64,000 nucleotides of DNA from an uncultured Oscillospiraceae bacterium (GCA_934589705.1 CAKTOH010000003.1:1-64000), one strand, 5' to 3'. Numbered from the stretch's first letter, positions 1 to 8,986 are shown. Program-made: numbers and translations. The notes: generated from the sequence alone by a model not told the origin.

Positions 1-69
1 GCTTCCCTGAACGGTCACACCGGCAATGCTGTTACCAATGATGACGTTGTCATCGAACTGAGCAAGTAA
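1..69 (+). CDS. C-terminal end of an unidentified protein (cut by window edge)
   Basis: An open frame enters from the left edge and ends at TAA 67-69, giving 22 residues that finish VVIELSK. It lies 33 bases before the HPr gene on the same strand, so it may share a transcript with ptsH-ptsI. The visible residues are too few to name a family. Confidence 0.55.
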   Translation, partial: ASLNGHTGNAVTNDDVVIELSK

Positions 70-102
70 TGGAATATCATAACGATTTAGGAGGCTAATA
101 AT

Positions 103-363
103 ATGAAGCAGTTTGAATATACCATCAATGATCCTCTGGGCATCCACGCCCGTCCCGCTGGTATGCTGGTCAAGGAAGCAAAAGCTTTCGCCGATACTGT
201 TGTTACCATCACCAAGAATGGTACCACTGTGAAGGCCGGTCAGCTGATGAAGCTCATGAGCCTGGGTGTAAAGCAGGGCGATGTGGTTACTGTAGCCGCA
301 GAAGGTGCGAATGAAGATGCCGCAATTGCCGCTCTGACTGCCTTCTTTAACAACAATCTGTAA
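103..363 (+). CDS. ptsH: HPr phosphocarrier protein lacking the regulatory serine
   Basis: This is the small phosphocarrier of the sugar phosphotransferase system; it takes phosphate from enzyme I on a histidine and hands it to sugar-specific EIIA proteins in the cytoplasm. The active-site motif GIHARPAG is intact, with His15. It has 86 residues, normal for the family. The ATG follows AGGAGG by about 8 bases. Aligned with Bacillus HPr, the residue equivalent to regulatory Ser46 (in NLKSIMGVMSLG) is Gln47 here (VKAGQLMKLMSLG), so the target of HPr kinase is absent. Enzyme I follows 98 bases later. Confidence 0.95.
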   Translation: MKQFEYTINDPLGIHARPAGMLVKEAKAFADTVVTITKNGTTVKAGQLMKLMSLGVKQGDVVTVAAEGANEDAAIAALTAFFNNNL

Positions 364-460
364 GCAATCAAATCCTTTTGCCAGGGGAATCGCTGAAATG
401 ATAACACTCCTTCTTCGGCGTTTCCCAACTTCTTTCCACGTATAGAAAGGACACTGAACT

Positions 461-2116
461 ATGATTACAATCCAAGGTAAAGGTGTATCCAAGGGCATTG
501 CAAAAGGCCCCCTCTATTTCTTCCAGCGTTCTGACACCACGGTTACGTTGAAAGTTGTCTCTGATATTGAGGCCGAAAAAGCCCGCCTGGCTGTGGCTCA
601 GGAGCAATCCATCCAGCAGATGAACGCTCTGGCAGAAAAGTGTCGGGACGATGCCGGTGAGGAGATGGCAGTCCTCTTTGAAACCCATGCCATGCTTGTG
701 GAAGATGAAGACTTTGTAGAGTGTATTACCTCTCTGATTGATGAAAAATCCTGTAATGCAGAATATGCCGTGGAACAGGCAGGCATCCAGTTCGCTGCCA
801 TGTTTGCTGCTATGGATGATGCATATATGCAGGCTCGCGCTGCGGACATCAAGGACGTAGCTAAGCGGATTGTGAATAATCTGCTGGGTGTTGTGGACGG
901 AGGAATCCGCTCTGATGTTCCGGTTATTTTGGCAGCGGACGATCTGGCTCCTTCTGAAACCCTGCAGCTGGACAAGTCCAAGATTCTGGGATTTGTCACC
1001 ATGGGCGGTTCCGGTAACTCCCATACTGCTATTCTGGCCCGTACTATGGGCATCCCTGCTATCTGCGGTGCTGGTGAAGCTCTGGCAGAAGGCTACAATG
1101 GCCGTGTCGGTTACATTGACGGTGAAACCGGACAGCTGATTATTGACCCCGATGCGATGACCCAGGCAGCACTGAAAGAAAAATATGAAAAACAGCAGGA
1201 AACAAAGAAGCTGCTGGAAACCATGAAGGGCCAGGAAGATATCACTCTGGATGGAAAGAAGATGCTGCTGTATTGCAATATCGGTTCTCCGGAGGATGTG
1301 GCCGCCGTTCTGGCCAACGATGGTCAGGGTATCGGTCTGTTCCGCAGTGAGTTCCTTTACTTAAGTGCTTCCGATTACCCCACTGAGGATGAGCAGTTCG
1401 AGGCGTACCGTAGTGTTGCTGCTGCCATGAACGGCAAGCGTGTTGTGATTCGTACTCTGGATATCGGTGCAGACAAGCAGGTGGATTATTTCGATATGAA
1501 GGAAGAAGAAAATCCTGCCCTGGGTGTTCGCGCTATTCGTATCTGTCTGAATCGTCCTGAGGTATTCCGCACCCAGTTGCGCGCTCTGTACCGGGCATCT
1601 GTTTACGGTAAAATTGCCATTATGTTCCCCATGATCACTTCTGTCTGGGAAGTCAAGGAATGTAAGCGTGCCTGCGTGAGCGTTATGAAAGAACTGGAAG
1701 CCGAGGGGATTCCCTATAACAAGGATACTGAGCTGGGCATTATGATCGAGACTCCTTCCTCTGTATTTGTGGCCGAGGAACTTGCCAAACTGGTGGACTT
1801 CTTCTCTGTTGGCACCAACGATCTGACTCAGTATACCCTGGCCTGCGACCGTCAGGCAAACGATCTGGGTAAGTTCTTTGATCCGCATCATCCCGCTCTG
1901 CTCCGTGCCATCAAAATGGCTGCCGATGCTGCCCATAAGGCTGGCATCTGGATCGGTATCTGCGGTGAGCTGGGTGCTGACATTTCCATGCTGCCTACCT
2001 TCCTGGCTATGGGTATCGATGAACTGTCTGTATCTCCCTCTGCCGTGCTGCCTGTTCGTGCAGCCATCCGCCAGAGCATTGCTCAAACTTGCACGCTGGA
2101 GATGCTGGAGTGCTGA
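461..2116 (+). CDS. ptsI: PTS enzyme I (phosphoenolpyruvate-protein phosphotransferase)
   Basis: Enzyme I transfers phosphate from phosphoenolpyruvate to HPr, the first step of PTS sugar uptake. It has 551 residues, a full-length family member. The phospho-histidine is in GGSGNSHTAILA (His188), followed by the PEP-binding barrel with GTNDLTQYTLACDR and the active-site cysteine motif GICGELG near the C-terminus. It directly follows the HPr gene on the same strand, and the two probably form one operon. Confidence 0.97.
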   Translation: MITIQGKGVSKGIAKGPLYFFQRSDTTVTLKVVSDIEAEKARLAVAQEQSIQQMNALAEKCRDDAGEEMAVLFETHAMLVEDEDFVECITSLIDEKSCNAEYAVEQAGIQFAAMFAAMDDAYMQARAADIKDVAKRIVNNLLGVVDGGIRSDVPVILAADDLAPSETLQLDKSKILGFVTMGGSGNSHTAILARTMGIPAICGAGEALAEGYNGRVGYIDGETGQLIIDPDAMTQAALKEKYEKQQETKKLLETMKGQEDITLDGKKMLLYCNIGSPEDVAAVLANDGQGIGLFRSEFLYLSASDYPTEDEQFEAYRSVAAAMNGKRVVIRTLDIGADKQVDYFDMKEEENPALGVRAIRICLNRPEVFRTQLRALYRASVYGKIAIMFPMITSVWEVKECKRACVSVMKELEAEGIPYNKDTELGIMIETPSSVFVAEELAKLVDFFSVGTNDLTQYTLACDRQANDLGKFFDPHHPALLRAIKMAADAAHKAGIWIGICGELGADISMLPTFLAMGIDELSVSPSAVLPVRAAIRQSIAQTCTLEMLEC

Positions 2117-2132
2117 TGCATGCTTGAAATAC

Positions 2133-2302
2133 TTAAGGAAACTCTGAATAAATCGTCTGCGGCTGGATAGCGGATCTTTTGCCCCCAGTCTGCGGTTTGA
2201 AAAATGGGAAATACATACAGTATTCCTCCATTTTCCAAACCTTGCCTGAGAACAAAATCTCTCGCTCCCAGCTCTTGCCGATTTAATCAGAGCTTCCTTA
2301 AA
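2133..2302. repeat. 170-bp interspersed palindromic repeat, family B, copy 1
   Basis: The ends are inverted repeats: 2133-2157 begins TTAAGGAAACTCTGAATAAA, and 2278-2302 is nearly its reverse complement. An inner sequence (GCGGCTGGATAGCGGATCTTTT) and a second near-palindrome lie between. The same sequence occurs inverted at 24914-25083. No protein is encoded; the structure is MITE-like. Confidence 0.8.
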
Positions 2303-2510
2303 GCCAATGTGTTAATTGCATATCAACAGCTGGAGCAGTATCAGCTGGATCGCTACGGTAGAGGTGTTGTGTCTGCAATAGACCGTAACCGGGATATGGT
2401 TGTCATACAACGCATAGAATAATCCAGATAATACGCGGAACTTAGGCGTTGCCTATCATGCGTGGGAATGACTTGGAAAATATGCTGAATGACAAAACTG
2501 CCCTGCCATT
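2303..2510. other. Gene-free stretch downstream of ptsI
   Basis: Between the family B repeat and the next terminator there is no convincing gene. A short open frame on the plus strand ends at 2422 (last residues DRNRDMVVIQRIE) and could be the tail of a broken protein gene, but no family was recognised. Confidence 0.3.
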
Positions 2511-2513
2511 AGC

Positions 2514-2555
2514 ACGGCCCAGCCGAGGTATTCTCGACTGGGCCGTATTTTGCTT
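2514..2555 (+). terminator. Stem-loop terminator before the ROK gene end
   Basis: ACGGCCCAG and CTGGGCCGT pair across a 15-base loop and are followed by ATTTTGCTT. A second small hairpin, TATCCG/CGGATA, lies at about 2589-2610. Together they separate the ptsI side from the convergent ROK gene. Confidence 0.6.
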
Positions 2556-2623
2556 GTCTGTCTTTGGCGGACTGACTCCCAAAACCACCGTATCCGAAAA
2601 TGTCCGGATACAGCGACCGTTTG

Positions 2624-3736
2624 CTACACAATGAAAAATTTTGAAAACACCACATCGGCTGCCGCAAGAACCCCCACATTCGGGTCCTGAGCAGCAGGAA
2701 AGATACGGATGTCGCTTTTGCTCCGATCCAGAGCCTTTGCGCTGATCTCCCGCTGTAAACGCTGGGCAAGAAGCTCGTAACGATAACAGATATCCCCTGC
2801 CAGATAGATGGTATCCACAGGAATCAGGTTTATCAGGTTAATAAGACCGGCAGACAGATAGACAGCCTCCTGATCCAGCAGCCTTCTGGCATCCGGATTT
2901 TTGTCCACATGGTCAATGAGGTCGCCCCAGTCACGAAATTCTGATCCCTCCAGCAGGGCCGGGATCGAGGCGTAAGTTTCCAGACATCCCCGGTTACCGC
3001 ATTCGCAAAGCCGTCCATCAAAGCGGATGGTTGTGTGTCCCAGCTCGCCGGTGAAGTATTTGGAATTGCCCAGCAGCTTGCCGTCGGACATAATGGCCGC
3101 GCCGATACCAATGTCAACAAACACCAGCATAAAATTCCGGCTCTGTCCCATTTCCAGCTGATGAAATGCCAGTGAGCAGACATCGTGTTCAAGATATGCG
3201 GGCATATTCAATGCATCGGACAGAAGCTTGCTGATTTCCACGCCATGCCAGCGTTCAAACCGGGGGGGATTCAGAATCCGACCACCCTCGCAGTCCAAAG
3301 GGCCGGGAGAGCTGATGCCGATGCCCAGCACCTTGTCCCGTTCTACAGTTGCCAACATAGCCTTCAGTTCTGTTATGATCGCTCCCACCAGATTGTCCTG
3401 GTCGGGCAGCTTTTTGCATTGCAGCAGGTGTCCTGCCATATCACACAGCCCCACGCTGCATCCTTTTCTCGCCAGATCCACCGCGAGGGCATAATAGCAA
3501 TTTGCACGCAGAGCAAGGGGTGTGGCACTGCGGCCTCTGCCCACAGACTGAGGCGCAAGCTCTGTCACAATTCCAAGATTCAGCAGCTCCTCCACAATCA
3601 GGGAGGTTGCGGCACGGGTCAGTCCCGTGGCACGGGCCAGTTCTGCCCGACTCATGGCTTTATGCCGCAAAATGCGCAAAACGGCCTTGCGGTTGTATTC
3701 CTTTGTATAGTCAGCGTTGCGTGGTTTTTGCGCCAT
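2624..3736 (-). CDS. ROK-family transcriptional repressor (NagC/XylR type)
   Basis: A sugar-responsive DNA-binding repressor. The N-terminus holds a winged helix-turn-helix (MSRAELARATGLTRAATSLI, about residues 30-55). The rest is a ROK sugar-kinase fold with the zinc motif CECGNRGCLE and the GELGH turn. An ATG at 3736 with GAGAG upstream is preferred over the TTG at 3742. It is transcribed divergently from the FGGY kinase and the two promoters lie back to back, so it probably controls the neighbouring sugar genes. The sugar cannot be read from the sequence. Confidence 0.9.
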   Translation of the reverse strand: MAQKPRNADYTKEYNRKAVLRILRHKAMSRAELARATGLTRAATSLIVEELLNLGIVTELAPQSVGRGRSATPLALRANCYYALAVDLARKGCSVGLCDMAGHLLQCKKLPDQDNLVGAIITELKAMLATVERDKVLGIGISSPGPLDCEGGRILNPPRFERWHGVEISKLLSDALNMPAYLEHDVCSLAFHQLEMGQSRNFMLVFVDIGIGAAIMSDGKLLGNSKYFTGELGHTTIRFDGRLCECGNRGCLETYASIPALLEGSEFRDWGDLIDHVDKNPDARRLLDQEAVYLSAGLINLINLIPVDTIYLAGDICYRYELLAQRLQREISAKALDRSKSDIRIFPAAQDPNVGVLAAADVVFSKFFIV

Positions 3737-3789
3737 TTCCAACTCTCACTTTCGTTTATGCGCTACTTCTGTGCGTACGTTTATCATCA

Positions 3790-3818
3790 TTATACGGTTT
3801 CCTGCTTCTTTTGTCAAT
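3790..3818 (-). promoter_or_regulatory. Promoter of the ROK repressor gene
   Basis: On the minus strand TTGACA (3813-3818) and TATAAT (3790-3795) are separated by exactly 17 bases, a perfect sigma-A consensus. Confidence 0.8.
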
Positions 3819-3823
3819 CCGCT

Positions 3824-3851
3824 TGACTCCCCACATCCAAAATACTATAAT
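3824..3851 (+). promoter_or_regulatory. Promoter of the FGGY kinase gene
   Basis: TTGACT (3824-3829) and TATAAT (3846-3851) with a 16-base spacer. It starts six bases from the divergent ROK promoter, so a repressor bound here could block both. Confidence 0.75.
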
Positions 3852-3885
3852 CATTGTAATAGAATTGCTGCCGGGAGGGTAATTT

Positions 3886-5202
3886 GTGAAAACATTGGGT
3901 CTGGATATTGGGACAACGTCCATTTCTTCCGTGATATTCCAGGAGAAAACCGGCGTTCTGGAGGCAAAAACCATCGCGAATGGAACCTTTCTGTCATCAG
4001 AAAGCTGGGAGCGTCTGCAGAACCCCGCGGCAATCTGGCAGAAGGCTTTCTGTGTGGTATCCGAGCTGCTGCAACGGCACCCGGATGTGCGGGCAATCGG
4101 TGTGACTGGGCAGATGCACGGCATTCTGTATTTGAATGCCGACGGGGAAGCCGCAAGTCCCCTTTACACTTGGCAGGACGGCCGGGGAGACCTTCCTTTT
4201 GACGAAACCAACAGCTGGGCGGAACACCTGTCCGCCATCACCGCGCATCCCCTGTCCACCGGCTATGGAATGGTCACCCATTTTTACAATCTTCGCCACA
4301 GATTGGTGCCGGAGGATGCTGTCTGCCTGTGCACGATCGGGGACTATATCGCCATGAAGCTGGCCGGGCTGACCCGTCCCCGGATAGAACCCACCAACGG
4401 GGCGAGCCTTGGGTTGTTTGATCTGGGAAAACGCCGCTTTGATGCAGAGGCTTTGCTGCGTGCAGAAATGGACGAAGCCTTTCTGCCTGAGATTGCCAAC
4501 ACCCCGCTGCTGGATACTGGCGCGTTGGGCATCCCCGTTTATGCCGCCATCGGCGATAATCAGGCGGCATTTCTGGGTGCGGTGGGGGATCTGAAGGACG
4601 CTTTGCTGGTGAATGTGGGAACCGGCAGTCAGGTGGCTGTATATTCCTCAAAATTTCTGCGTGTGCCCGGTTTGGAAACCCGACCCTTCCCGGATGGGGG
4701 ATGGCTGCTGGTGGGAGCCTCCCTGTGCGGCGGCAGAAGCTACGCTCTGCTGGAAACCTTCTTCCGCCAGACGGTGAAGATGGTCACCGGCTCTGAGCAG
4801 AGCGCATACGTCGCCATGGATCGGGCGCTTAGGGAATCGGGGAATGTGGAGAATGCGCCCTGCACGACGACTACCTTTCAGGGCACCCGGCAGGACGCAA
4901 GCTTACGGGGCAGCATCAGCGGCATTGGCATCGACAATTTCACCCCGGTGCATCTGATGCACAGCTTTATGAACGGGATGGCGCAGGAGCTGTATGGGAT
5001 GTACCGCAGCTTTCTGGATGCCGGGGGTACCGCTCCGAAAAAAATCATCGGCTCCGGAAACGGCCTACGGAAAAATGTCCATCTTTGCCGTGCGTTTGAG
5101 GCGGTTTTCGGTTGTCCGCTGATCCTTTCTTCCTGCGAAGAGGAAGCTGCCGCCGGTGCGGCAATGTACGCCGCAAGGCACGAAAAAACCCGGAGATCCT
5201 GA
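3886..5202 (+). CDS. FGGY-family carbohydrate kinase (xylulokinase/sedoheptulokinase-like)
   Basis: A cytoplasmic ATP-dependent sugar kinase of 438 residues. The N-terminal phosphate-binding strand is LGLDIGTTS, and GVTGQMHGI with TWQDGR resembles sedoheptulokinase and xylulokinase. The C-terminal ATPase half carries NVGTGSQVAV and GSGNGLRKN. It starts at GTG 3886, with GGGAGG seven bases upstream. Its position beside D-lyxose isomerase makes D-xylulose a sensible substrate, because that isomerase yields D-xylulose from D-lyxose. Substrate assignment is inference; sedoheptulose remains possible. Confidence 0.85.
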   Translation: MKTLGLDIGTTSISSVIFQEKTGVLEAKTIANGTFLSSESWERLQNPAAIWQKAFCVVSELLQRHPDVRAIGVTGQMHGILYLNADGEAASPLYTWQDGRGDLPFDETNSWAEHLSAITAHPLSTGYGMVTHFYNLRHRLVPEDAVCLCTIGDYIAMKLAGLTRPRIEPTNGASLGLFDLGKRRFDAEALLRAEMDEAFLPEIANTPLLDTGALGIPVYAAIGDNQAAFLGAVGDLKDALLVNVGTGSQVAVYSSKFLRVPGLETRPFPDGGWLLVGASLCGGRSYALLETFFRQTVKMVTGSEQSAYVAMDRALRESGNVENAPCTTTTFQGTRQDASLRGSISGIGIDNFTPVHLMHSFMNGMAQELYGMYRSFLDAGGTAPKKIIGSGNGLRKNVHLCRAFEAVFGCPLILSSCEEEAAAGAAMYAARHEKTRRS

Positions 5203-5221
5203 TGGATCTCCGGGACTTTTA
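5189..5221. terminator. Bidirectional terminator between convergent kinase genes
   Basis: CCCGGAGATCC pairs with GGATCTCCGGG across four bases and is followed by ACTTTTATT. The stem begins inside the last codons of the FGGY kinase and ends next to the stop of the PfkB kinase. Confidence 0.8.
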
Positions 5222-6169
5222 TTACATTGCGTTCAGAACCGCTTCTTTTTCGGGAATGCTGGGGATACCGCCGGAGGCTTCCGTGGACAGGCTTGCGGCA
5301 GTTGCGGCGAAGCAGCCAATATAGGCAAGATCTGCTTCCGTCAGGGCATCGATGGGTTTTTCCAGCTCCAGCAACCGGGATACGGCGCTGCCGCCGAAGA
5401 TATCTCCCGCGCCGGTGGTGTCGATGGGATGTACCTTGGGACAGGCGGCGCGGAACGAAGCATTCTTCGTTTTCAGCAGGCAGCCATCGGGGCCAAGGGT
5501 CACCATGGCAAGGGACACGCCGAACTCCGAAAGGAGCTTGTCCGCTCCCTCCTCCGGGGTGCAGTTCCAGAGGAACTCTACCTCGTTATCGCTGATCTTC
5601 ACTACATCCGCCTGATGGAGACTCCAGAGTATCTGCTCCTTGGCAGCCTCTTCCGACTTCCACAGGGGCAGCCGCAGATTGGGGTCGCAGGTGATGAGCT
5701 TTCCATGCTCCTTCGCGTAAGCAACCGCCTTCTGGGTCGCGGTGCGGACAGGCTCATCCGTCAGGCTCAGGGTGCCGAAGTGGAACACCCGAGCTTCGTC
5801 GATGAGGGATTTGTCGATCTCCTCCCAGCTTAGCTGGGTATCCGCCCCGGGCTTCCGGGCGAAGGAGAAGGAACGGTCACCGCTTTCGTCAAAGGTCACG
5901 AAGGCAAGGGTGGTGAACACATCATCGTCCACCAGGATGCCCTTGGTCTCGATTCCCGCTTGGTTCAGGGTTCCCAGCAGCAGGCGGCCGAAGGCATCGT
6001 TTCCCACCTTGCCCAAAAAGGCAGTCTTTCGGCCGTAGGCATTCAGCGCTGCCAGAAAGTTTCCAGGGGCCCCGCCGGGGTTGGCTGCCATGGTGGGATA
6101 TCCGGCAGCATCCGTGGATTTGGCGGCGAAATCAATGAGCAGTTCGCCCAGGGCTACAACATCAATCAT
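5222..6169 (-). CDS. PfkB-family carbohydrate kinase (fructokinase-like)
   Basis: A ribokinase-fold kinase of about 315 residues. The N-terminal motif VALGELLIDF, the glycine-rich NPGGAPGNFLAAL and the C-terminal signature DTTGAGDIFGG carrying the catalytic aspartate are all present. The start at 6169 is chosen because GGGGGA lies about seven bases upstream; a longer ATG at 6184 overlaps the stop of the isomerase gene. The tight junction implies co-transcription with D-lyxose isomerase, which can also make D-fructose from D-mannose, so fructose is a plausible substrate. The family cannot be resolved further. Confidence 0.87.
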   Translation of the reverse strand: MIDVVALGELLIDFAAKSTDAAGYPTMAANPGGAPGNFLAALNAYGRKTAFLGKVGNDAFGRLLLGTLNQAGIETKGILVDDDVFTTLAFVTFDESGDRSFSFARKPGADTQLSWEEIDKSLIDEARVFHFGTLSLTDEPVRTATQKAVAYAKEHGKLITCDPNLRLPLWKSEEAAKEQILWSLHQADVVKISDNEVEFLWNCTPEEGADKLLSEFGVSLAMVTLGPDGCLLKTKNASFRAACPKVHPIDTTGAGDIFGGSAVSRLLELEKPIDALTEADLAYIGCFAATAASLSTEASGGIPSIPEKEAVLNAM

Positions 6170-6183
6170 GGTCGTGTCCCCCA

Positions 6184-6873
6184 TCAGTCCTTGGCCTTGG
6201 GGTACTCGGTGCACAGCAGACGGTAAGGGGGCTCGTCCTCCTCAATGGCGGGGAACCGACCCATAGGAGGATTGAACCGATTATCGTGGGCATCGTCGTT
6301 GCACTGGCTGACTTCGCCCAGCAGCACAGGGCCGGTACCGGGCTCAACTTCGAAATCGTGATACAGATACTGGGTGACGAAAATGCTCTCGCCAGGGGTC
6401 AGCCGGATCTGAGTGCCTGCGGGTACAGTATAGGTGCGACCGTCGGTATGAACGGTCACGTCGCTTTCATAGTCGATGGACTCATCCGGCTTGGAATTGT
6501 ACACCCGGATCAGCACATTTCCGCCGCCCCGGTTGATAATATCCTCGGTTTTGTACCAGTGGAAGTGGTTGGGGGAATACTGGCCCTCCTTCAGGTACAG
6601 CAGCTTCTCGGCGTAGACCTTGGGGTATTTTTCCTTCATGGTCTGACTGCCGTTGCGGATGGTGATGAGGGAAAAGCCGATTTTGTCAAAATTCCCCTGA
6701 CCGTAGTCAGTAATGTCCCAACCCAGACAGCAGTCCCGAACCTCGTCATACTCGTGACCCTTGGTTTCCCATTCCTCGGGGGTGAAGTGGCAGAAGGGAG
6801 GCAGATAGCAGCAGTATTTCTGGCACATGGCCTCCAGCTCACGCAGAGCCTTGTTGACTTCGGAACGTTTCAT
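6184..6873 (-). CDS. D-lyxose ketol-isomerase (cupin sugar isomerase)
   Basis: A metal-dependent cupin isomerase that interconverts D-lyxose with D-xylulose and, in known members, D-mannose with D-fructose. It has 229 residues, usual for the family. It opens MKRSEVNKALRELEAM and has the metal ligands His103, His105 and Glu110 in NHFHWYKTED, with a later YHDFEVEPG. AAAGGAGAG stands before the ATG. The PfkB kinase gene follows at its stop codon. Upstream is a repeat rather than a clear promoter. Confidence 0.88.
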   Translation of the reverse strand: MKRSEVNKALRELEAMCQKYCCYLPPFCHFTPEEWETKGHEYDEVRDCCLGWDITDYGQGNFDKIGFSLITIRNGSQTMKEKYPKVYAEKLLYLKEGQYSPNHFHWYKTEDIINRGGGNVLIRVYNSKPDESIDYESDVTVHTDGRTYTVPAGTQIRLTPGESIFVTQYLYHDFEVEPGTGPVLLGEVSQCNDDAHDNRFNPPMGRFPAIEEDEPPYRLLCTEYPKAKD

Positions 6874-6922
6874 AAATAACTCTCCTTTGTATGAGATTTG
6901 AACTACGCATAAGGCAGGGGAC

Positions 6923-7092
6923 TGATACTATTTCCTGATTAAAATCTTAACTTTAATCAGGAAGGCATCGCCTGAAGGCGCTGCCTGTTTTGTGATTTAT
7001 AAGGAAAGAAATCACAAAACAAGTCTCATATGAACTCCATGCCCTTCAGGCAATTAAAATCTTTTTTTAAGATTTTAATTGGAGTTCAGTAT
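6923..7092 (+). repeat. 170-bp palindromic repeat, family A, copy 1
   Basis: It begins GATACTATTTCCTGATTAAA and ends GGAGTTCAGTATG. Each end folds into its own hairpin (TCCTGATTAAAATCTTA with its complement; TTAAAATCTTTTTT with AAGATTTTAA), and a central hairpin TTTTGTGATTT/AAATCACAAAA is present. The two ends are imperfect inverted repeats of each other. The same sequence recurs at 15226, 39508, 41115 and 61447, always in this orientation. Confidence 0.92.
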
Positions 7093-7158
7093 GATTCCGT
7101 TATGGGCGGGAGCACTCCTCCGCCTTATGCTGATTATGATAGCACACATGGAGTTCCA

Positions 7159-7198
7159 ATTCAACAAAAGCGCCGGAAAACCGGCGCTTTTGTTGAAT
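7159..7198. terminator. Terminator of the sugar ABC transporter operon
   Basis: An 18-bp perfect stem, ATTCAACAAAAGCGCCGG with its complement around an AAAA loop, lies just after the stop of the minus-strand binding-protein gene. The arms supply a run of T in either direction. Confidence 0.85.
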
Positions 7199-7207
7199 CG
7201 GTAGCGC

Positions 7208-8986
7208 TTACTTGGTCAGGACGGAGACGCCGGTGTCGGTGACGGCGCCGCCCAGATTTTCGCCGTTCAGAGCGGCAACAGCAGCCTTCACGCCCTCAGC
7301 ACCCATGACATCGGGGTTCTGAGCCATGGTGGCCAGGATGTAGCCGTCCTGGATCAGGCCCAGGATCGCGTCGGACTTGTCGAAGCCAACGCAGACCACT
7401 TCTGCGCCAGCGGCTTTGACCGCATTGCCGGCACCGTTGGTGGAGCCTTCGTTGCAGCCGAAGATACCCACAACGCCCTGAGTGATGTAGTTCTCAGCAA
7501 TGCCCTGAGACTTGGCGGCGTCGCCCTCGCCGTACTGGGTCTCCAGCAGCTCGAAGCCGGTGCCCTCGAAGGCGGAGCGGAAGCCGTTTTCCCGGGCCAC
7601 ACAGGAGGCGGTGGCGGCGTTGACGTTGACGATGCCGATCTTACCGGAGGTGATGCCCTTGTCGGTCAGAGCCTTCAGCATGGTCTCACCGGCAGTCTTA
7701 CCGGCGGCGGTGTTGTCGGTGGAGAAGGTGGCCTCAGCCTCAACGTTGGCGGGAGAGTCCACATAGACGATCTTCACACCGGCGGCTTCCGCTTCCTTCA
7801 GAGCAGAGGAGATGGCATCGGGGCCGTTGGCAGCCACGATGATGGCGTTACAGCCGGCGGCGACAGCGTTGTTGACCTGCTCGATCTGCTGTGCGTCATC
7901 CTTGGTGTTGGGAGCCATGAAGACCAGCTCCACACCCAGCTCCTTGGCGACCTTCTCAGCACCCTCCTTCAAGGTGATCCAGTGCTGGTCGATGGAGTCC
8001 ATGGTAATCAGTGCAATCTTGTAGTCACCGGCGGGCTTGACATCACCGGTGGGTGCAGCGGAAGAGGAAGCTTTCAGGACAGAGACACCAGTATCGGTAA
8101 CGGCGCCGCCCAGCTTTTCGCCCTTCAGAGCGGCAACGGCAGCCTTCACGCCTTCGTAGCCCATGACATCGGGGTTCTGGGCCATAGTGGCCAGGATGTA
8201 ACCGTCGTCGATCAGGCCCAGGATGGCATCGGACTTATCAAAGCCCACGCAGACAACATCCGCACCGGCTGCCTTCACAGCGTTGCCAGCACCATTGGTG
8301 GAGCCTTCGTTGCAGCCGAAGATGCCCACAACGCCCTGGGTGATGTAGTTTTCCGCAATGGACTGGGACTTGGCGGCGTCGCCTTCGCCGTACTGGGTCT
8401 CCAGCAGCTCGAAGCCGGTGCCCTCGAAGGCGGAGCGGAAGCCGTTTTCACGGGCCACACAGGAGGCGGTGGCGGCGTTGACGTTGACGATGCCGATCTT
8501 ACCGGAAGTGACACCCTTCTCGGTCAGGGCATCCAGCATGGTCTCGCCGGCAGTCTTACCGGCGGCGGTGTTGTCGGTGGAGAAGGTGGCCTCAGCTTCG
8601 ACGTTGGCGGGAGAGTCCACATAGACGATCTTCACACCGGCGGCTTCCGCTTCCTTCAGGGCGGAAGAGATGGCGTCGGGGCCGTTGGCGGCCACGATGA
8701 TGGCCTTGTTGCCGGCAGAGACGGCGTTGTTGACCTGCTCGATCTGCAGGGCGTCGTCCTTGGTGTTGGGAGCCATGAAGGTCAGCTCCACACCCAACTC
8801 GGCGGCGGCCTTCTCAGCGCCTTCCTTCAGGGTAATCCAGTGCTGATCGATGGAGTCCATGGTAATCAGTGCGATCTTGTAGGTTTCGCCGGAGTTTGCA
8901 GCAGCGGGCTTTTCACCGCTGGAGCAGCCTGCCATCAGGCTCAGAATCATAGCCAGACACAGCAGAATAGAGAATGCCTTTTTCAT
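7208..8986 (-). CDS. Sugar ABC transporter lipoprotein with two tandem binding domains
   Basis: A ribose/galactose-type periplasmic-binding-protein lipoprotein. Residues 1-21 are a lipoprotein signal ending LMAGC. It has 592 residues, about twice the usual length, because the binding domain occurs twice: residues 36-305 and 322-592. The two copies begin YKIALITMDS and end TDTGVSVL, differ at about 16 of 270 positions by my count, and are joined by a 16-residue Ala/Ser/Pro linker. It is the last gene of the operon ATPase-permease-binding protein. Some Firmicutes transporters have fused or multiple receptors; a recent in-frame duplication explains this one best. Confidence 0.93.
   Translation of the reverse strand: MKKAFSILLCLAMILSLMAGCSSGEKPAAANSGETYKIALITMDSIDQHWITLKEGAEKAAAELGVELTFMAPNTKDDALQIEQVNNAVSAGNKAIIVAANGPDAISSALKEAEAAGVKIVYVDSPANVEAEATFSTDNTAAGKTAGETMLDALTEKGVTSGKIGIVNVNAATASCVARENGFRSAFEGTGFELLETQYGEGDAAKSQSIAENYITQGVVGIFGCNEGSTNGAGNAVKAAGADVVCVGFDKSDAILGLIDDGYILATMAQNPDVMGYEGVKAAVAALKGEKLGGAVTDTGVSVLKASSSAAPTGDVKPAGDYKIALITMDSIDQHWITLKEGAEKVAKELGVELVFMAPNTKDDAQQIEQVNNAVAAGCNAIIVAANGPDAISSALKEAEAAGVKIVYVDSPANVEAEATFSTDNTAAGKTAGETMLKALTDKGITSGKIGIVNVNAATASCVARENGFRSAFEGTGFELLETQYGEGDAAKSQGIAENYITQGVVGIFGCNEGSTNGAGNAVKAAGAEVVCVGFDKSDAILGLIQDGYILATMAQNPDVMGAEGVKAAVAALNGENLGGAVTDTGVSVLTK

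Noticed and set aside
2204..2422. A 72-codon plus-strand frame after ptsI
   Set aside because: The first half lies in the family B repeat; only the tail looks protein-like and no family fits.
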